The notes beneath the pieces were generated by a model. The model was given only the letters and a program-made list of their open reading frames with translations, did not search any database and was not told the DNA's origin. A stretch of 64,000 nucleotides of DNA from Aporrectodea caliginosa (taxonomy: Eukaryota; Annelida; Clitellata; Crassiclitellata; Lumbricidae): NCBI GenBank assembly GCA_020284085.1, contig JACEVL010000695.1:170001-234000 (forward strand), written 5' to 3'. Both the position numbers and the translations under genes were made by a program. Below are positions 1 through 29,344 of this stretch, one piece after another; the stretch's first letter is position 1; each line of letters opens with the position of its first letter.

Positions 1-740
1 GGAAAGACTATTTCATGCAGTGGGTCCAACTATTTTAAATATCTACTCGAAACATGGATGTCATCTACGTCTGAATGCTGCTAAGACTAAATACATGTTT
101 AGGCAGCAGCTAAGCTTAACTTGGAAGACCTGGCTTTGAAATACCAAATTCCTCCGTGACCTCGATGTTGGATCGAGCTTACCTTTGCGCCACATCTCCA
201 TCGCCTTAGTCGTGATTGCTATTACCAGCTGCGTCAGCTCCGTACTGTTGCATTTGAGTTCATGCCTTCATTACGGCGCGTCTTGATCACTGCTTAACTC
301 TCTACGGTTGTCTTGCCTTGATCGTGTACTGCGAGCTGCAGCGCGACTCATCGGCCAAATACCAAAAGATGATCATGTCACCAGGTATATGTTGGAAGTT
401 CTGCATTGGCTTCCTGTCCGAAATCGATATAGAGTTGTCTCTCTGGTTTGGCAATGCCAACTTGGCCTTGCACCAGCCTACCAAGACTGTAAGCCGGTGT
501 CGGGGGTTCAGGGTAAAGCTCTGCTGAGAGGGGGTAGTGGCGGTCCCGTTTACAACCATGCAGAACCGAGCATTCTCTGTGGTACCTAGGGGTTTGGAAT
601 AGCCTCCCTCGGGAGCTGATCCTAGAACATGTACTGATACTTTTTATGGCCTCTTACCTTTTGGCCGGACTGGAGTTGGCAACTTAGTTGCCTTGAAGGA
701 GGCCCATATACATTTTGAATGAATGAATGAATGAATGATT
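1..740 (+). mobile_element. Decayed CR1/L2-like LINE, 3' end of reverse-transcriptase ORF
   Basis: Conceptual translation in shifting frames gives HLRLNAAKTKYMF, then RDCYYQLRQLRTV, then RVLRAAARLIGQIP and DHVTRYMLEVLHWLPVRNRY. This is the standard order at the C-terminus of CR1/L2-class LINE polymerases. Frameshifts and stops break it at several points. It ends in an ATGA microsatellite tail (about 716-738), typical of these elements. Confidence 0.8.
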
Positions 741-3700
741 AAAAAACCTTGTCATTCAAACGACAAACAATATTCGCTACATGTATCATCACTCTCATGC
801 CCAGTCTATAAATGGTTAATGAACAATCACTCCATATTCTATTAATATTACATTTCTAAGCAGGAATCCAAATTCCTCCACGATGTTGTCGAGAGATCCT
901 CCATTATATTCCAGTGCCATCTCATTTGAGTCTCTTCAAAACAACGTTTTTTATTCAAGGCCAAAACTCCAGATGAATGCACTGACACTGAAATATTTAA
1001 CAACTGCACAAACACTATTCAAAAGTAGATACACATACAACCGAATGATCCAAAATAGTTACTCATAAAATTGCAACTTATCCCTAACTGGAAAAGTGGG
1101 ATAATAGAGTATTGGAACACTATATTGGTAATGCTAGAAAGAAATATTGAAACATTAACTATAATAATTATTAATGAAAAATCAATATTATGCAACATGA
1201 CAATCTGAGATCTGTTGATAAGGGCATATGACATTCAGCCTAGCTAAAATGTCACCTTAATAATAATAATAAATAATAATAATAACGATAATAATAAGTA
1301 CAATATTTTTACCCTAAGGAATTGTATAACCAAAGGCTGCATAAAAATAGTCCGGAGAGAACAATATATTGGGAATGGCTTCAACTCATAATCAGTTTAA
1401 AAGATGCCACATAAACTGGATGCAAACAGTTTTCTCTTTGGATTGATTTACATAGTAAAATAATACTAATAATCCAACAATAAGCCAATAATAATACACT
1501 CAAAGCTTCCTAATTTTTATGGCACTATCTTCAGGCATCATACCAGATCCAACTCTGACATTTCAGATCCAGTGAGTCAGTCTCAATTAATTTCTTTTAT
1601 TCCTAAAGATACTATTTCTTGTCGTTGACAACAATAAATGATAGAGATAAAAACAAATCAACAACATTAATGATAATAAATTCGGGTTTTGTCCCATATT
1701 TCTAGCGACTCAGAGAAAAATAAACTACTTCTTCTAACTCTGCATAACTGCAGTCTGATGCCTCAAACTCTGTTGTCTTCTGTAATACTTTTACTTAGCC
1801 TTATACATTTACATGTACCGCTAAGTTTTAACTCATCCATACACAGTTTCCTCTCTCAAAAATCAGCTGCATGCCCTTAGGTGCAGCACAAATTAGGTTT
1901 ATTACTTTATAAAATAATCTACAAAATAAGACGAACAATAATAAATTTCAGTAATAAGTAGCAACCACAGCATTTGCATTGCATCTAAAACATTTTCAGC
2001 TCATTTTAAGACTCACCTCTTTAGATATTCCAGATAGCCATTATTACAGTGCCTTTGTGAGGTTTTAAAATGTGCTATACAAGTGTTCACATATATACAT
2101 ACATACATACATAAGCGAAAGTAATGGTTGTGAAAACAGAATACCAAAATGATAAAACATAGAAACTTGAGTATCGTACTGTGGTCAGTTTGCAGGCTTT
2201 ATTCAGATGTCAGCATCCCTAAGGTTAAGTGGAAGACTATTCCTCACACAGAAAAGCAACGTTTGACCCATCTCTTCAGATACCGAACACCTTCGACAGG
2301 TATGCCAACAGCAACGGCAGATGTACGACGCCTGAAGCCCATATGGGCTTCATATGTCACACCATATGGGACTGTATGTAGGACACAGTCTCTATGGGAA
2401 TATTGCCCTACCAGCTTCACACTCCTACACATTGTGCCATATAATGTATGAAGCCCATAGGGGCTGTTGTCATAGGGTTTCATAGTCCTACCTTTGGTCC
2501 CATATTGTGGGATGTATTAAGCCTAAATGGGGATAGTGTAGTATTAACGAGTTCTTAGGATGGGTCCGATTCAGATAGTTTTTGTAATGCCCAGTGCATG
2601 CAACACTATATCAAGTCCCAAAAAATTCAAGATGAAACATATGATTCTGACTCTACAGTACCTATTCGGCCTCATCTGCATTTACACTCATTTTGCTGAA
2701 CGCAAATTTCTAAACAGCATCGTCTAAGTTTTTCAACAGCAGTAACTACACATTTTTAACAAGAGGCACCTGCATATGCCTGTATTAAATCAAACCCATT
2801 GTCAGTGAAATGATCACATAGGCTTTGATACTTGCCTTGATGTGTAATTACAAAGACAGAAATTATGTTGCACAGACCCGCTATACAGTGCATCACATAA
2901 GATATGAGGTCACTGGTGGAAGGATCATTCGCAAATAAATTATAAATAAATACTTATTATTAGCCTTCGTGTGAGCAAACCTTTCATAGTCAGAAACCAG
3001 TGTCATCACAGCTGCTGTTTGATGCCCTCTCAGAATATATGTAAGAAAGACATAAATAAGCATAAGTATTTGGATTAAATATTGTGGCTCGCTTCCTTGT
3101 AAACAGAAATACGACTACTAGGTAACAGTGATCGTATTTCATTAAGTTACATGTAACTAACGTAACTAACTGACCTTACTGTAAGAGCTAACACGTTTTA
3201 CAACTACACGTAATTGAAAACACCTTGCAGAACTAATTACATCAATAATTTTTACATTCAGAAAAATCAAAGCTTCGTTTCAAAGAACCACAAACACAAC
3301 ATTACATTTTTACATAAAATTTCATAACTGATCTGTTAATCAAACTAATGCACCATGCAAACAAACAAACTAAAACTAAGTTAAATTCCCACAATCTGTA
3401 CAAGGCTTGCAGTCTTCTACGCATAAATCCAAGATGATTAAAAACAGTTAGCTTTTAGGACAAAGTAAAGATATGCAAATGATGGACAGCACTGAGCGAA
3501 GTGGACATTGTTTCTTTACTACATCTATCACAACAAAGATCTGGCATTATTGCTAGTTCAATCAGACACACACAGACCAGCAGTAGCCACATTATCATTT
3601 GTCATCTATGTTAGTATTACTGTTGCCATTATAAATTATTGTTACTATTATTTTTACCCAAGTTAGAATTAATTCTAGGGTTCTCTGATAATATTACAGA

Positions 3701-5901
3701 ACATTTTTCTCAAATCCTCAGAATTACTTTTGCTGATTTTAATCCAAAGTAGAAATGGTCCTTCAGGATTACAAACATAAGGGAAGCTTTATGGATATTA
3801 TTTTTATTATGATTAGTCTTGTTTTGAAAGGCATGCAAAAACTGTGACCAAAGTACCCATATACCATCTAACTTATTACATATTATCATCTGCCCGAGTT
3901 TTCCCCTAAATATAGTTGTGTAAATTATAACTTTTACTACTCGTACTAATAATTAATTTATAGTAATTAATTAACAAGATATTAAACATAAATCACATCA
4001 AGTAATGTTATCTGCCTTCATCTACAGTTCTACACTAACTGTACTCAAATGGAAAAAATTGCCACTTCCTTTATTTACACCTAAATATACTGAAACTGCA
4101 GTGCATATCTTCATTGCTGCATAGGAGTTGTCAGAACAGTTATGAACACCCGCATTCAGCTCTTCAGCTTTAAAATGTCAATGATCTGTACTCGTGCAGC
4201 TGAATATCAAATGTCAAAAATTAAATGGAGACAACTTTTAAAATAAATTAACAGTTAATCATTTGAAACGAAAGCGAAGCAGTCGATGTATGGCTACACA
4301 CCATCGCATCCATAGGCCCGCATGTGGGACAACATGGACTTATCGTTTCGAGGTGTACGACTCGGGATATTTATTAGCTAACATTACAGCAAAGAAAAAT
4401 GGAAAAAAATACTGAAACTAAACTAAAGAATTGCATAATATTCCAACTGCAGACATGATAACATTTGGGTTAACTTAAAACATATCTTTGTACCATAATT
4501 GGAAATAACGTTCTGCCAATCCTCTGTCCCACTAGAAAATGGATAATTAAAACAAAAAGCTTAACTATCAGTAACAACAGAACTGGAGGGTATGGTATGC
4601 ATGTTACACAGAAGTAACTGCTCAGTTTGTGGAAATTTCATGTTCTGGAAAGAATAAAAAAAAGTGCAAACAGAAAAGGATAGAATCTTTGTGAAACAAA
4701 TCTTTGGCCAGTTACTCAGTTTTCAGAGCATAAAACAGCGTAATACGACTTTTGCAGAGCCAATTTATCGCATCATTTGAAGGTTCTTACTAAATTAAAA
4801 GTACAGCAAAAAAATTGGAAAATGGATGGAAATGGCATGGATGACTCTAGAGAACTCTTAAAGAGACATGGAAGTGGGATGGAATGAAAATGAGAAGACA
4901 CAAATTCATGTTCCACAGATCAAACTCCACAAGTCACGCTAAGCTAAACACAACAGCATGGTAATAAACAGTTTCATCAACTTCACCTTTTTTCACTTCA
5001 TACGCACTCGAATGCAACACAGTTTGCAACCACAGATTTGCAAACCAGACTTCTTCCCACAAGAGTTTGTGGCTCTGAATAACTTCACAAGTGCACACAA
5101 ACAATGCCTCAGTTCATTAGACTCCATCCAGCTTACACACAACAAAACAGCTCAAAAGAAAATAAACCTCAACTGAATGGCAAATCTAAGGCACAGTACC
5201 TGCTTGTGGAAATTTTTATCAAAGGTAAATTTAAAAAAATTGATACCATGGGGATTGCTTTGTTTGCATCACTTTCAAACACCTGCTTCTGCATCATCAC
5301 AAAAAACAAGGTACACAGCCATACAAAGCCAGATGCAGTGATCCAAGGTATGCGTACACATCAAATAAGCAGGCATACAATAATATACAACACCATAGCA
5401 ACAAGAACTGTATGTTGCTTGCACAACACTGATGTGCAGTGACAATTTCTATCAAAACTGCGAAACTTCACGGCGGGGCTTGGCTCGACTAAATCGAGCA
5501 CTAGCCAAAAACAAACATCCAGCCATGTATACGTGCGATAGTGGTTAAGTTAAACGGAAATAAAATACGATACGCAGCACAGTGCACACCATAAAAATAT
5601 GAAATCACGAGAGTGCAAACAGCAGTGCGATACCTGACTACGTCGTTTTATCACCCAGAAAAAATCAGAGCAAAAACGTTGCAAGTCCCTTCCGGTAACC
5701 CATGAAACGGACACTAGAAACACAACGCAAGGCGGAGGAAAATGAAATCGTGCCAAAGGACAGGAAGTCAAAACACCGCCTCAATAAATAACCAACAAAT
5801 CCCCGGACAGTAAAACTGACAGAGATAAGGCAGACAACCAGAATATGCAACTGAAAGATGCAACGGGTCTTCATCGCCGTTGTACCGTAGACCTCGTCGC
5901 A
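741..5901. other. Intergenic / 3' flank of the Src-family gene, no gene recognised
   Basis: Only short ORFs without codon bias occur here. AAT-rich microsatellite near 1258-1300, a short CATA run near 2094-2112, and AT-rich unique DNA from 2600 to 4900. The 3' UTR of the Src-family gene probably occupies part of the segment just below 5902, but I could not pick a convincing poly(A) signal. Confidence 0.5.
2333..2466. repeat. Perfect 20-bp palindrome with inverted partner
   Basis: TGAAGCCCATATGGGCTTCA at 2333-2352 is a perfect palindrome. Related halves recur at about 2362-2370 (ccatatggg) and 2447-2466 (tgtatgaagcccatagggg), so the region can fold extensively. No ORF or element boundary explains it. 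Confidence 0.7.
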
Positions 5902-22731
<16,830 letters not shown>

Positions 22732-24320
22732 CGCATATCACAATTTTCAGATTTTATTCAAGTTTTAGAGCAAGATCTGAAATCCGTACGCCTTGTGAGA
22801 CGCGATAACAGGAAAAATCGCACTTCTACCGACATAAACAGTTCTATAAATAAGCCACATCCAGTTTATAATAGCCATCTGGTTTTCAGCGTAATATCTA
22901 TCCTGGCTTTGAGTCTACTACCATAGACTACAACGGGAAAGACTTTAGTGTACTATGCTCAGAGTCCATAGCAATATTCTCTGTATGCAGCGCAATTTGA
23001 GCTATTCTAAATATCAGAGACACTACTGGCCGAAACTTCGAATCCTGGCAGTAACATAACGGAAGCGGCAGTTTTGCGTTATTCGAACTTTAAAAGTTGT
23101 AAATCCATCATCCCATCTCCTCCAAAAGATAACTCATTAAACGCAATCAAAGCTTCAAAGGGAAACCGAAATAATGAATTCTGGGCAATTTGGGAAACTA
23201 CATAGCGCCTACTTAGTCGTCAAACATTGGCAAGGCATTCAATCTGCACAACTTTGATTTACAATGTTAAAATCTTGGCCTACCGTATCCAGAATTTGGC
23301 CTTGGGTTTAAACTTTCCAATCCCCAAATTGGCATATAACGAAACTGTCTGTAATAGGCATATAGCAAAACTGTCTGCAATAGGCCTATAACCTAGCTAA
23401 GCCTTAACGGACAGGTTTAGGCCAACATATACTGTATATATTCATGAAGGCTTGCGTCTATACAAAAGCAATTCTGACAACAGAACATTGCACATAGTGG
23501 TCTTTAAAATGGGACAAACGGACCATAACTTTCCATCAATGCACGATTTCTTCGTTTCAGATTTGCTATATAATATGTTACCGCAGTGCGTTTGCAGGCG
23601 GTTCAATAAAGCACATACTTACTTTCTTACTTATATAACCAAAATAATGTCTACTGCTACAATATACTTGTATTACTGTTGAGAATAGACGCTTTGAAAA
23701 ACGTATATCGCAGGATCATCACACTCTGGCCTATATATGCTATAGCATTATATGCTAAGTCTATAGTTGTAATATTTCCTTGTTTCTTAACTGTTTTATA
23801 AAAATATGACGGTTCTATCTCCATGACGTAGACAAGATAGCATGCAATGAAATAACAAAACATTTTTATATTGAGCTTCTGATTGTTTTTTCCAGTTTTG
23901 TTAACAATACCAAAAACAGACAGTTTCAATAATCACAACCATTAAGCTTGTCTAATATTTGAAAAGTCTCAGGCTTTTGGGCTTAAAATTCTGTTCTAAA
24001 ATACTTAATATTCAAATTCTTAGTTACTTAAAGTGGGAGATAGTCTGAACTAATAGTGCGATTTCACGCCTTTCCATACATATCGAACCTTGGTTACAAG
24101 AATCTTTCACTTCCTCAAACAAAAGATAGTAATTTTGCCAACACAATATTTTGAAGCACAATGCAATCACAATAAGGCTCGTTATTAGATATAAAGTATC
24201 AACGACCAACAGGGGTTAAATATCAACTCCGCCAGTTCGTTTACACTTATCCTAGTAATATGTCATCGATTTCTTTGCTGGGGTAAAAACAAAAAAATAT
24301 GATGGCTAGTTGAACACTGA
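22732..24320. promoter_or_regulatory. Spacer between the Src-family start and GCNT stop; probable Src-family 5' region
   Basis: Both neighbours run on the minus strand, so this 1.6 kb should hold the Src-family promoter and/or 5' UTR exon. No TATA box stands out. A short tandem duplication lies at 23330-23395 (ggcatataacgaaactgtctgtaata units), and a retroelement 3' end (tgcgtttgcaggcggttcaataaagcac, then acttactttctt) at about 23588-23640. Confidence 0.35.
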
Positions 24321-26532
24321 TCACACATGATTTTTGACAAATGTCAGGCTGGAGTAAAATGAAATGTTGAAACTGTCTTGCCAAAGACCATTTGATCTTT
24401 TACGGTACCACGTCTCAAGACAATGAAATGCAATGGGATCCTGCTCCAGACGAATTTTATTGAAAAACAATTGCTCTGCAGAGGTCAGTCTTCGCAGATC
24501 TCCAACTCCAAGATTGCAGATGTATCGCACCCATTCACCATGACACACTTCAGTCTCGCTTTGCCAGATTTTAAGTCGAACTTGAAACCATTTGAGATCC
24601 GGATCACCTAAAAAGCCAACATATAAACAGTGCTTCATGAATGTGTCTGGATAGTAGATCCTTCTAGGCACAGAGAGGACACTTATAAAATAGAATTAAC
24701 ACTGCTGTATAACAGTTTATACTGTTTATACAACACAACAGTTTAAAACATCAAGTAGAACTTGAATATTGGGTAACAAATTAACAATTAGGTAGGTTAA
24801 TGTAAGTACTCGTGTATCGCATGCCTTTATCAAGAACAGTGGTCCAGAGCATCCTGAACCATCCTTTAGAACAGTGCTTCTTAAAGTGGTGGTCCCAGAT
24901 TGTCCCAGAATCAAGAAATGGCTATTATATTTTTTTTAAATCATAACAAAAACATTTATTAGGCTAGCATTTAAAGGGCAATAGAGTCATAGAATTGGCT
25001 AAACATGCATTTAAATCAATTCTGATACATATTTGAGGAAGGCGATCAAAAAAGAAAATTATTAATAAACTGGAAACCGGTCCTGCTGCAGTAGGAAAAT
25101 TCCTGCCGGTCCGTGACACTGAAAGTTAATTTCTGACGGTCCATAACACTGAACAGTTTGGGAAGCACTGCTTTAGAACAGAGGTTCCCAACCTTATTCA
25201 GAACAAGGCACCCTCATTAAAAGTATTCAGTTAACAGTATCTGGCCTAAATTTTATTTATTTTCCAACTAGTTTTTTATGTTAATGACTAGCAACTTTCC
25301 TTGTGTTGCAACTATTTCTACACTAAGTTTTTTCAAATAGTATAGGCCTCCATCTGCAGGAATAATAAGTAGCTTTTCACATTTTTTACTCAGATTTATG
25401 GCACTCTTGAGCACTGCGGCACCCAGGTTGGGAAAGCTGCTTTAGATGAAGCAGAGACAAGACAACAGCCACTCCAAAACAATGTGTGGCACGTTGGCCT
25501 ATTGGTTAGAGCGGTCGGCCTGTAACGCGGAAAATAGGGTTCAATCCTCGTCCGAGGTGGTTACTGTGTAGGGACCGTGAGCAAGTCCTTTACAGTGTAC
25601 ACACAATTGCTCTGCAACATAACTGCATCTGTGCCATTGAGGTGTGTGAACTTCTGCACTTTGGAAGAAGGGCAATATCAAATGCAGTTGAATTGTATTG
25701 TATTGTACAACTGGACAGTTTCAGTACGGGTTATATTTGACCCACAAAAATTATCCATTTCATATCCTGCTTCTGGATTCAAACATGGAGCATACAAAGG
25801 AACAGCAAATGCGTTCGGAATCTGCTAACAGTACACCAAATCTCATTTCTCTACGCACCCATCTGAAAATCAAGCAGAGCTAACGCAATCAATTTCCAGA
25901 TGGTTAGACGAATTTGTTAAATTAAACAGACAGCCTCTGTCAAGAACAGGCTGAAATCTACCATTAGACGATTCTGGTCAAGCTTCCTGGCCACAGTACT
26001 TAAGAGTACTTAACAGTACTTAAGCGTGCATGTAAATTATAGACAAAAGCACTTTGAAATGAATTTTATACCAAACCTTTGTAAGCTCCTGGAATGTTGA
26101 ATGTAGGATTATGGTTGAGAGTCGGAAAGAAATGTTCTTCAGGTGCACGGATGTCCTTCATCCATTCTAAGAGGTCTACGGCAGTCTCATTGTCCATAGC
26201 AAACTCTGCAAATTTCCGGCTCAGAGCTACATGTGCTGAACCCTTAGCAATGAGAAACTTGTGTGGAGGATCTGGCTTCAAGACACCGGTGCGCCAATTC
26301 TCGTTTCTCCAGACAAACATTGTCCAGAGAATGGGACGCCTTAAAAACACAATCACAGTGAAGTTTAATTACATACCATGTTAAGCAAATCTGGCAAACA
26401 TTACTACCAGTACATGCATATAGCCAAACCAGTTACACAAGCAGTTCACCTTTTGAAGTTAAAGTATGAACAAGACATTCTGAATATATTTGTGGTCTTG
26501 GAAAAAACCCTTCTAACACATTTCCATCAAAG

Positions 26533-26611
<79 letters not shown>

Positions 26612-27521
26612 AATTAAACATTCCCACAAAATAAAAATAAACCTCACAATTTTTAATGCTGGTTTTGTCTCAAGCCAAAAGACCCAACAACTTGATTAGA
26701 AAGCCTCCAGTAACTATTGTTGATATAAAGTTTTTATAGATGAGTTATAATTTAACCTCAACTTAGCTCAAAAAAGACTGTTCACTGTAAACGAATAAAT
26801 TCTGCTACCTGTGGTGTGTTCCATCAACGTCATTAGCTCCATTGTATGCCTTGAAAATTTCGACTAACTGGCGATTCGTTCGAAGAGGAAATTCTCTTCC
26901 CATCAGATTAACGTAATACTTCCAGGCCGTGTGGTCATCGAGTAACTGTCGCAGACAGGCAAGCTCAGCCTCTAGTAGCGAATATTCTCCCCAGTACACA
27001 TCGACTACTTTTCGAGCAACAAAGACGTTGTCAAAGCAACCTGCAATGGCCTTGGCTGCACGATGAATGGAAGAACCTGCCTTCTTATCCACATGGATAC
27101 AGTAGACGTTCTGAGGCCTGTATATGAGGCGGAGAAGCCTTTCCACTTGCTCCACATTCTCATGCATCAAGATGCTAAATGCAATCGGAAACTCCAACTC
27201 TTCGTCAGTGACTGGATGGTCGAGGTAACCGTGCTCTTTGACGAAGCGGCGACAGTCTTTTGTAATCGATAAGTAGTCATCATCATGAATGACATCGTGA
27301 CGATTGCACCAAGGAAACTGTTCTGCATAAGCAACAGGTGCTATGGAGCCTTCAAAGATTGCCTGACAGAATGATTCATTAAATGTTAAAGGGCACGGCG
27401 CTGTGCCAAAAGTGTGTGACGTATACAGATATCGATAGATGTACTGGCAAAGGAAGGCAATGACAATTACATACAATAGAAGCTGCACACATTTCTTCAC
27501 AGTAATGCATCGTGCCAGCAT
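24321..27521 (-). CDS. GCNT: Core-2/I-branching beta-1,6-N-acetylglucosaminyltransferase (GT14), 3 coding exons
   Basis: Golgi type II membrane enzyme that adds beta-1,6-linked GlcNAc from UDP-GlcNAc to branch O-glycans. Coding exons 27521-26809, 26339-26077 and 24607-24321 join in phase to give 420 aa, close to the roughly 430 aa of vertebrate GCNT1. Seen: short cytoplasmic N-terminus; membrane anchor at about 11-30; GT14 block from about 110 (FPIAFSILMHEN, VYCIHVDKK, KVVDVYWGEYS, YYVNLMGREFPL); a GSAHVALSRKFAEF segment near 271-284; and APEEHFFPTL, whose Glu306 aligns with the catalytic Glu of mouse GCNT1 (family knowledge). The C-terminal part has GEWVRYICNLGVGDL and conserved Cys356 and Cys388. 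An acceptor at 27540 shows that exon 1 has an 18-nt leader joined to an upstream UTR exon, and that leader holds a four-codon upstream ORF (27537-27523). The exon 2 donor is GTTTGG. Acceptor specificity (core-2, core-4 or I) cannot be read from the sequence. Confidence 0.92.
24872..25170. mobile_element. hAT-like MITE, 299 bp, first of an abutting pair
   Basis: The ends are CAGTGCTTCTTAAAGTG and, reverse complemented, CAGTGCTTCCCAAACTG, classic Charlie-type hAT termini. CTTTAGAA occurs at 24864-24871 and 25171-25178. 'ccggtccgtgacactgaa' near the right end is also typical of this group. It lies in GCNT intron 2. Confidence 0.85.
25179..25439. mobile_element. hAT-like MITE, 261 bp, second of the pair
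   Basis: The ends are CAGAGGTTCCCAACCTTA and, reverse complemented, CAGCTTTCCCAACCTGGG. It starts directly after the CTTTAGAA that closes the previous element and is followed by CTTTAGAT (25440-25447), so the same target sequence occurs three times. Confidence 0.85.
25485..25725 (+). mobile_element. tRNA-derived SINE (family B), near full length
   Basis: A-box TTGGCCTATTGGTTAGAGCG and B-box GGGTTCAATCCTC form a tRNA-like head. The body contains agggaccgtgagcaagtcctt and aattgctctgcaac, and the 3' tail is ATTGTATTGTATTGT. Related copies: 48648-48830, 53140-53280 (3' part), and, in reverse, 37490-37615 and 61265-61405. Confidence 0.8.
26538..26608. repeat. (AT)n microsatellite in GCNT intron 1
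   Basis: An uninterrupted TA/AT run of about 65-70 bases. YI-repeat ORFs on both strands here are artefacts. Confidence 0.95.
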
Positions 27522-27522
27522 A

Positions 27523-27537
27523 TCAGAGATGCACCAT
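27523..27537 (-). promoter_or_regulatory. Four-codon upstream ORF in the GCNT leader
   Basis: After the TTTCTTTCAG acceptor, the leader reads ATATGGTGCATCTCTGATATGC. An ATG-GTG-CAT-CTC-TGA ORF ends two bases before the main ATG. Such a tight spacing would make main-ORF translation depend on leaky scanning or reinitiation. The effect is inferred. Confidence 0.4.
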
Positions 27538-27540
27538 ATC

Positions 27541-29344
27541 TGAAAGAAACATTGACAAGTTAATCATTTTTGCATTATGATTTCAGTTATGCATACAGAT
27601 ATGGTAACAGTACAAAAATTGTTTCACACGAAATACAGCACTGGACTAGTGTTAAGAATCTGTGTTAACCAAATCTCATCTTAACCGTTGTTTCAATTCC
27701 AGTCTGCAGTTTTAACATCATCAGGCACTGTAATCATAGTGTAGTGTATACATGCAAATGATCATAAAGTACAGCATTCATAATGTAGTACAAGCAATCA
27801 AACTAACTGATGCTATGCAAGCCAATCAGGCTCAGCAGGTCCTGCTCCTGTGAACTGTGTCAGATTATGCCCATACCATAAATTCTATAACCTGATGATA
27901 ATCGCAATCTCTAAATTTTTAAAGCACTACTTAACAGCTACGAGCAGGACACCCGATTATTCACAAGGGCTGGGTTGTGACATGAGTAGTTGTCCACAGA
28001 TACCAAGTGGAGAACCAAGTTCAGTTGCAAAAAATTAAAGACAGAGGAGCTGCTAAGGTGGGTTTCGTTTAGGATCAGAGACGTTGGAAGGTGGAGGAGT
28101 GGATGTTTTCAAGGTAGGAATTCTTGAAGAGGTAAGACTTTAATTTGGATTGGAAAGCCTGAGGGGTGATAGATAGAGGAGCTTCATGCTGAAGTAATCC
28201 TCATTCAATCTAACAATTTAACACACTTAGACAAAATAATGCAGTGCTGTTCTTGCAGGGATCAACTGGGTCACCAACATTATTGCAATCTAATCAGATT
28301 TTCACATATCTGGTAACTTTGCGACAAATGAGAGGCAACACACCGATACTCATTCAGGACAAAATTACATTCAAGACCATCCACCTCTGAAGAGTCCTGA
28401 TACGTGTTGCCACCTCAGAATACATCAAACAGCTCCTTCCATAGTCAGCCAGAATGACACATAAAAGATAATTAAATACCCATTGTGCAGCACATGAGAC
28501 TGGGGCCGTTAGTCTCAAGGTCTTGCACATTACCTCAGGAACATTCATTGACTGGTCTATAATGAAAACCTTCAACTCAAATTCATAACTGCTCCTGAAG
28601 AAAAAGCTGAAGACACATCATCCAGTTTGTCTAATTTGCACATTGTCAGATAAGTCATTTAAAATGGTTCGGCATATCTTTGAGAGGTCTCAAAGTGCCC
28701 AGATGCATACACGTACAGGCGTGAATATATTGTAACTAAGCGGGTAGTGGATGATTTTGAGCACCTGCACAGTCTGCACTTACCAACCAACACGGGAACC
28801 ACAAGTCAAACCATCACTCATACAAATTACGAGATCAAACCAAACCAAGTGAGAAGCCATATAGTGACACACGCTTTTCAGTATTGTAATCGTAATGGTA
28901 ATCGTAATCTCCAAACTTCTAAAGCGCCACTCGAAAGTTAAGCGCAGGGCACCATAATATTATTATTACATACATCCGATTGGTAAAGTTTTGAAAAACA
29001 GTAGCCAATTTTCAAACTAAAGCATTTGAAAACCTACATTTTATTCGGTCTCAAATTGCATGTCATTAAATCATATTTTGAAAAATCACCTGTTTAAAAA
29101 AATAAATATACGATTGGCATTGATTTCTTTGACGTAAAAGCCACAACTCAGGTTTCGTGCAACTTTAGATAAGCACACTTATGTAGCGCTTTAATATTGT
29201 CATAAGTCATAACGATTCAAATAAAGCTCTGAACAGTAAGTATACCATTCATTCATTCATTCAATCTGAGAATTTATATAACGCCTTTTGAAAGACCTAC
29301 TCAGAGGCCCCAAGGTACAGACCTGTAACTTCTATACTAACTCT
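27541..29344. other. Intergenic segment upstream of GCNT
   Basis: No gene recognised. Family C retroelement fragments lie at 27890-28180 and 28875-28955 (aatcgtaatctccaaacttctaaagcgccactcgaaagt). An ATTC microsatellite lies at about 29250-29264. The GCNT promoter and 5' UTR exon are presumably here. Confidence 0.45.

Noticed and set aside
25489..25565. tRNA gene
   Set aside because: Same reason: a tRNA-like head of a dispersed SINE with an ATTGT tail.
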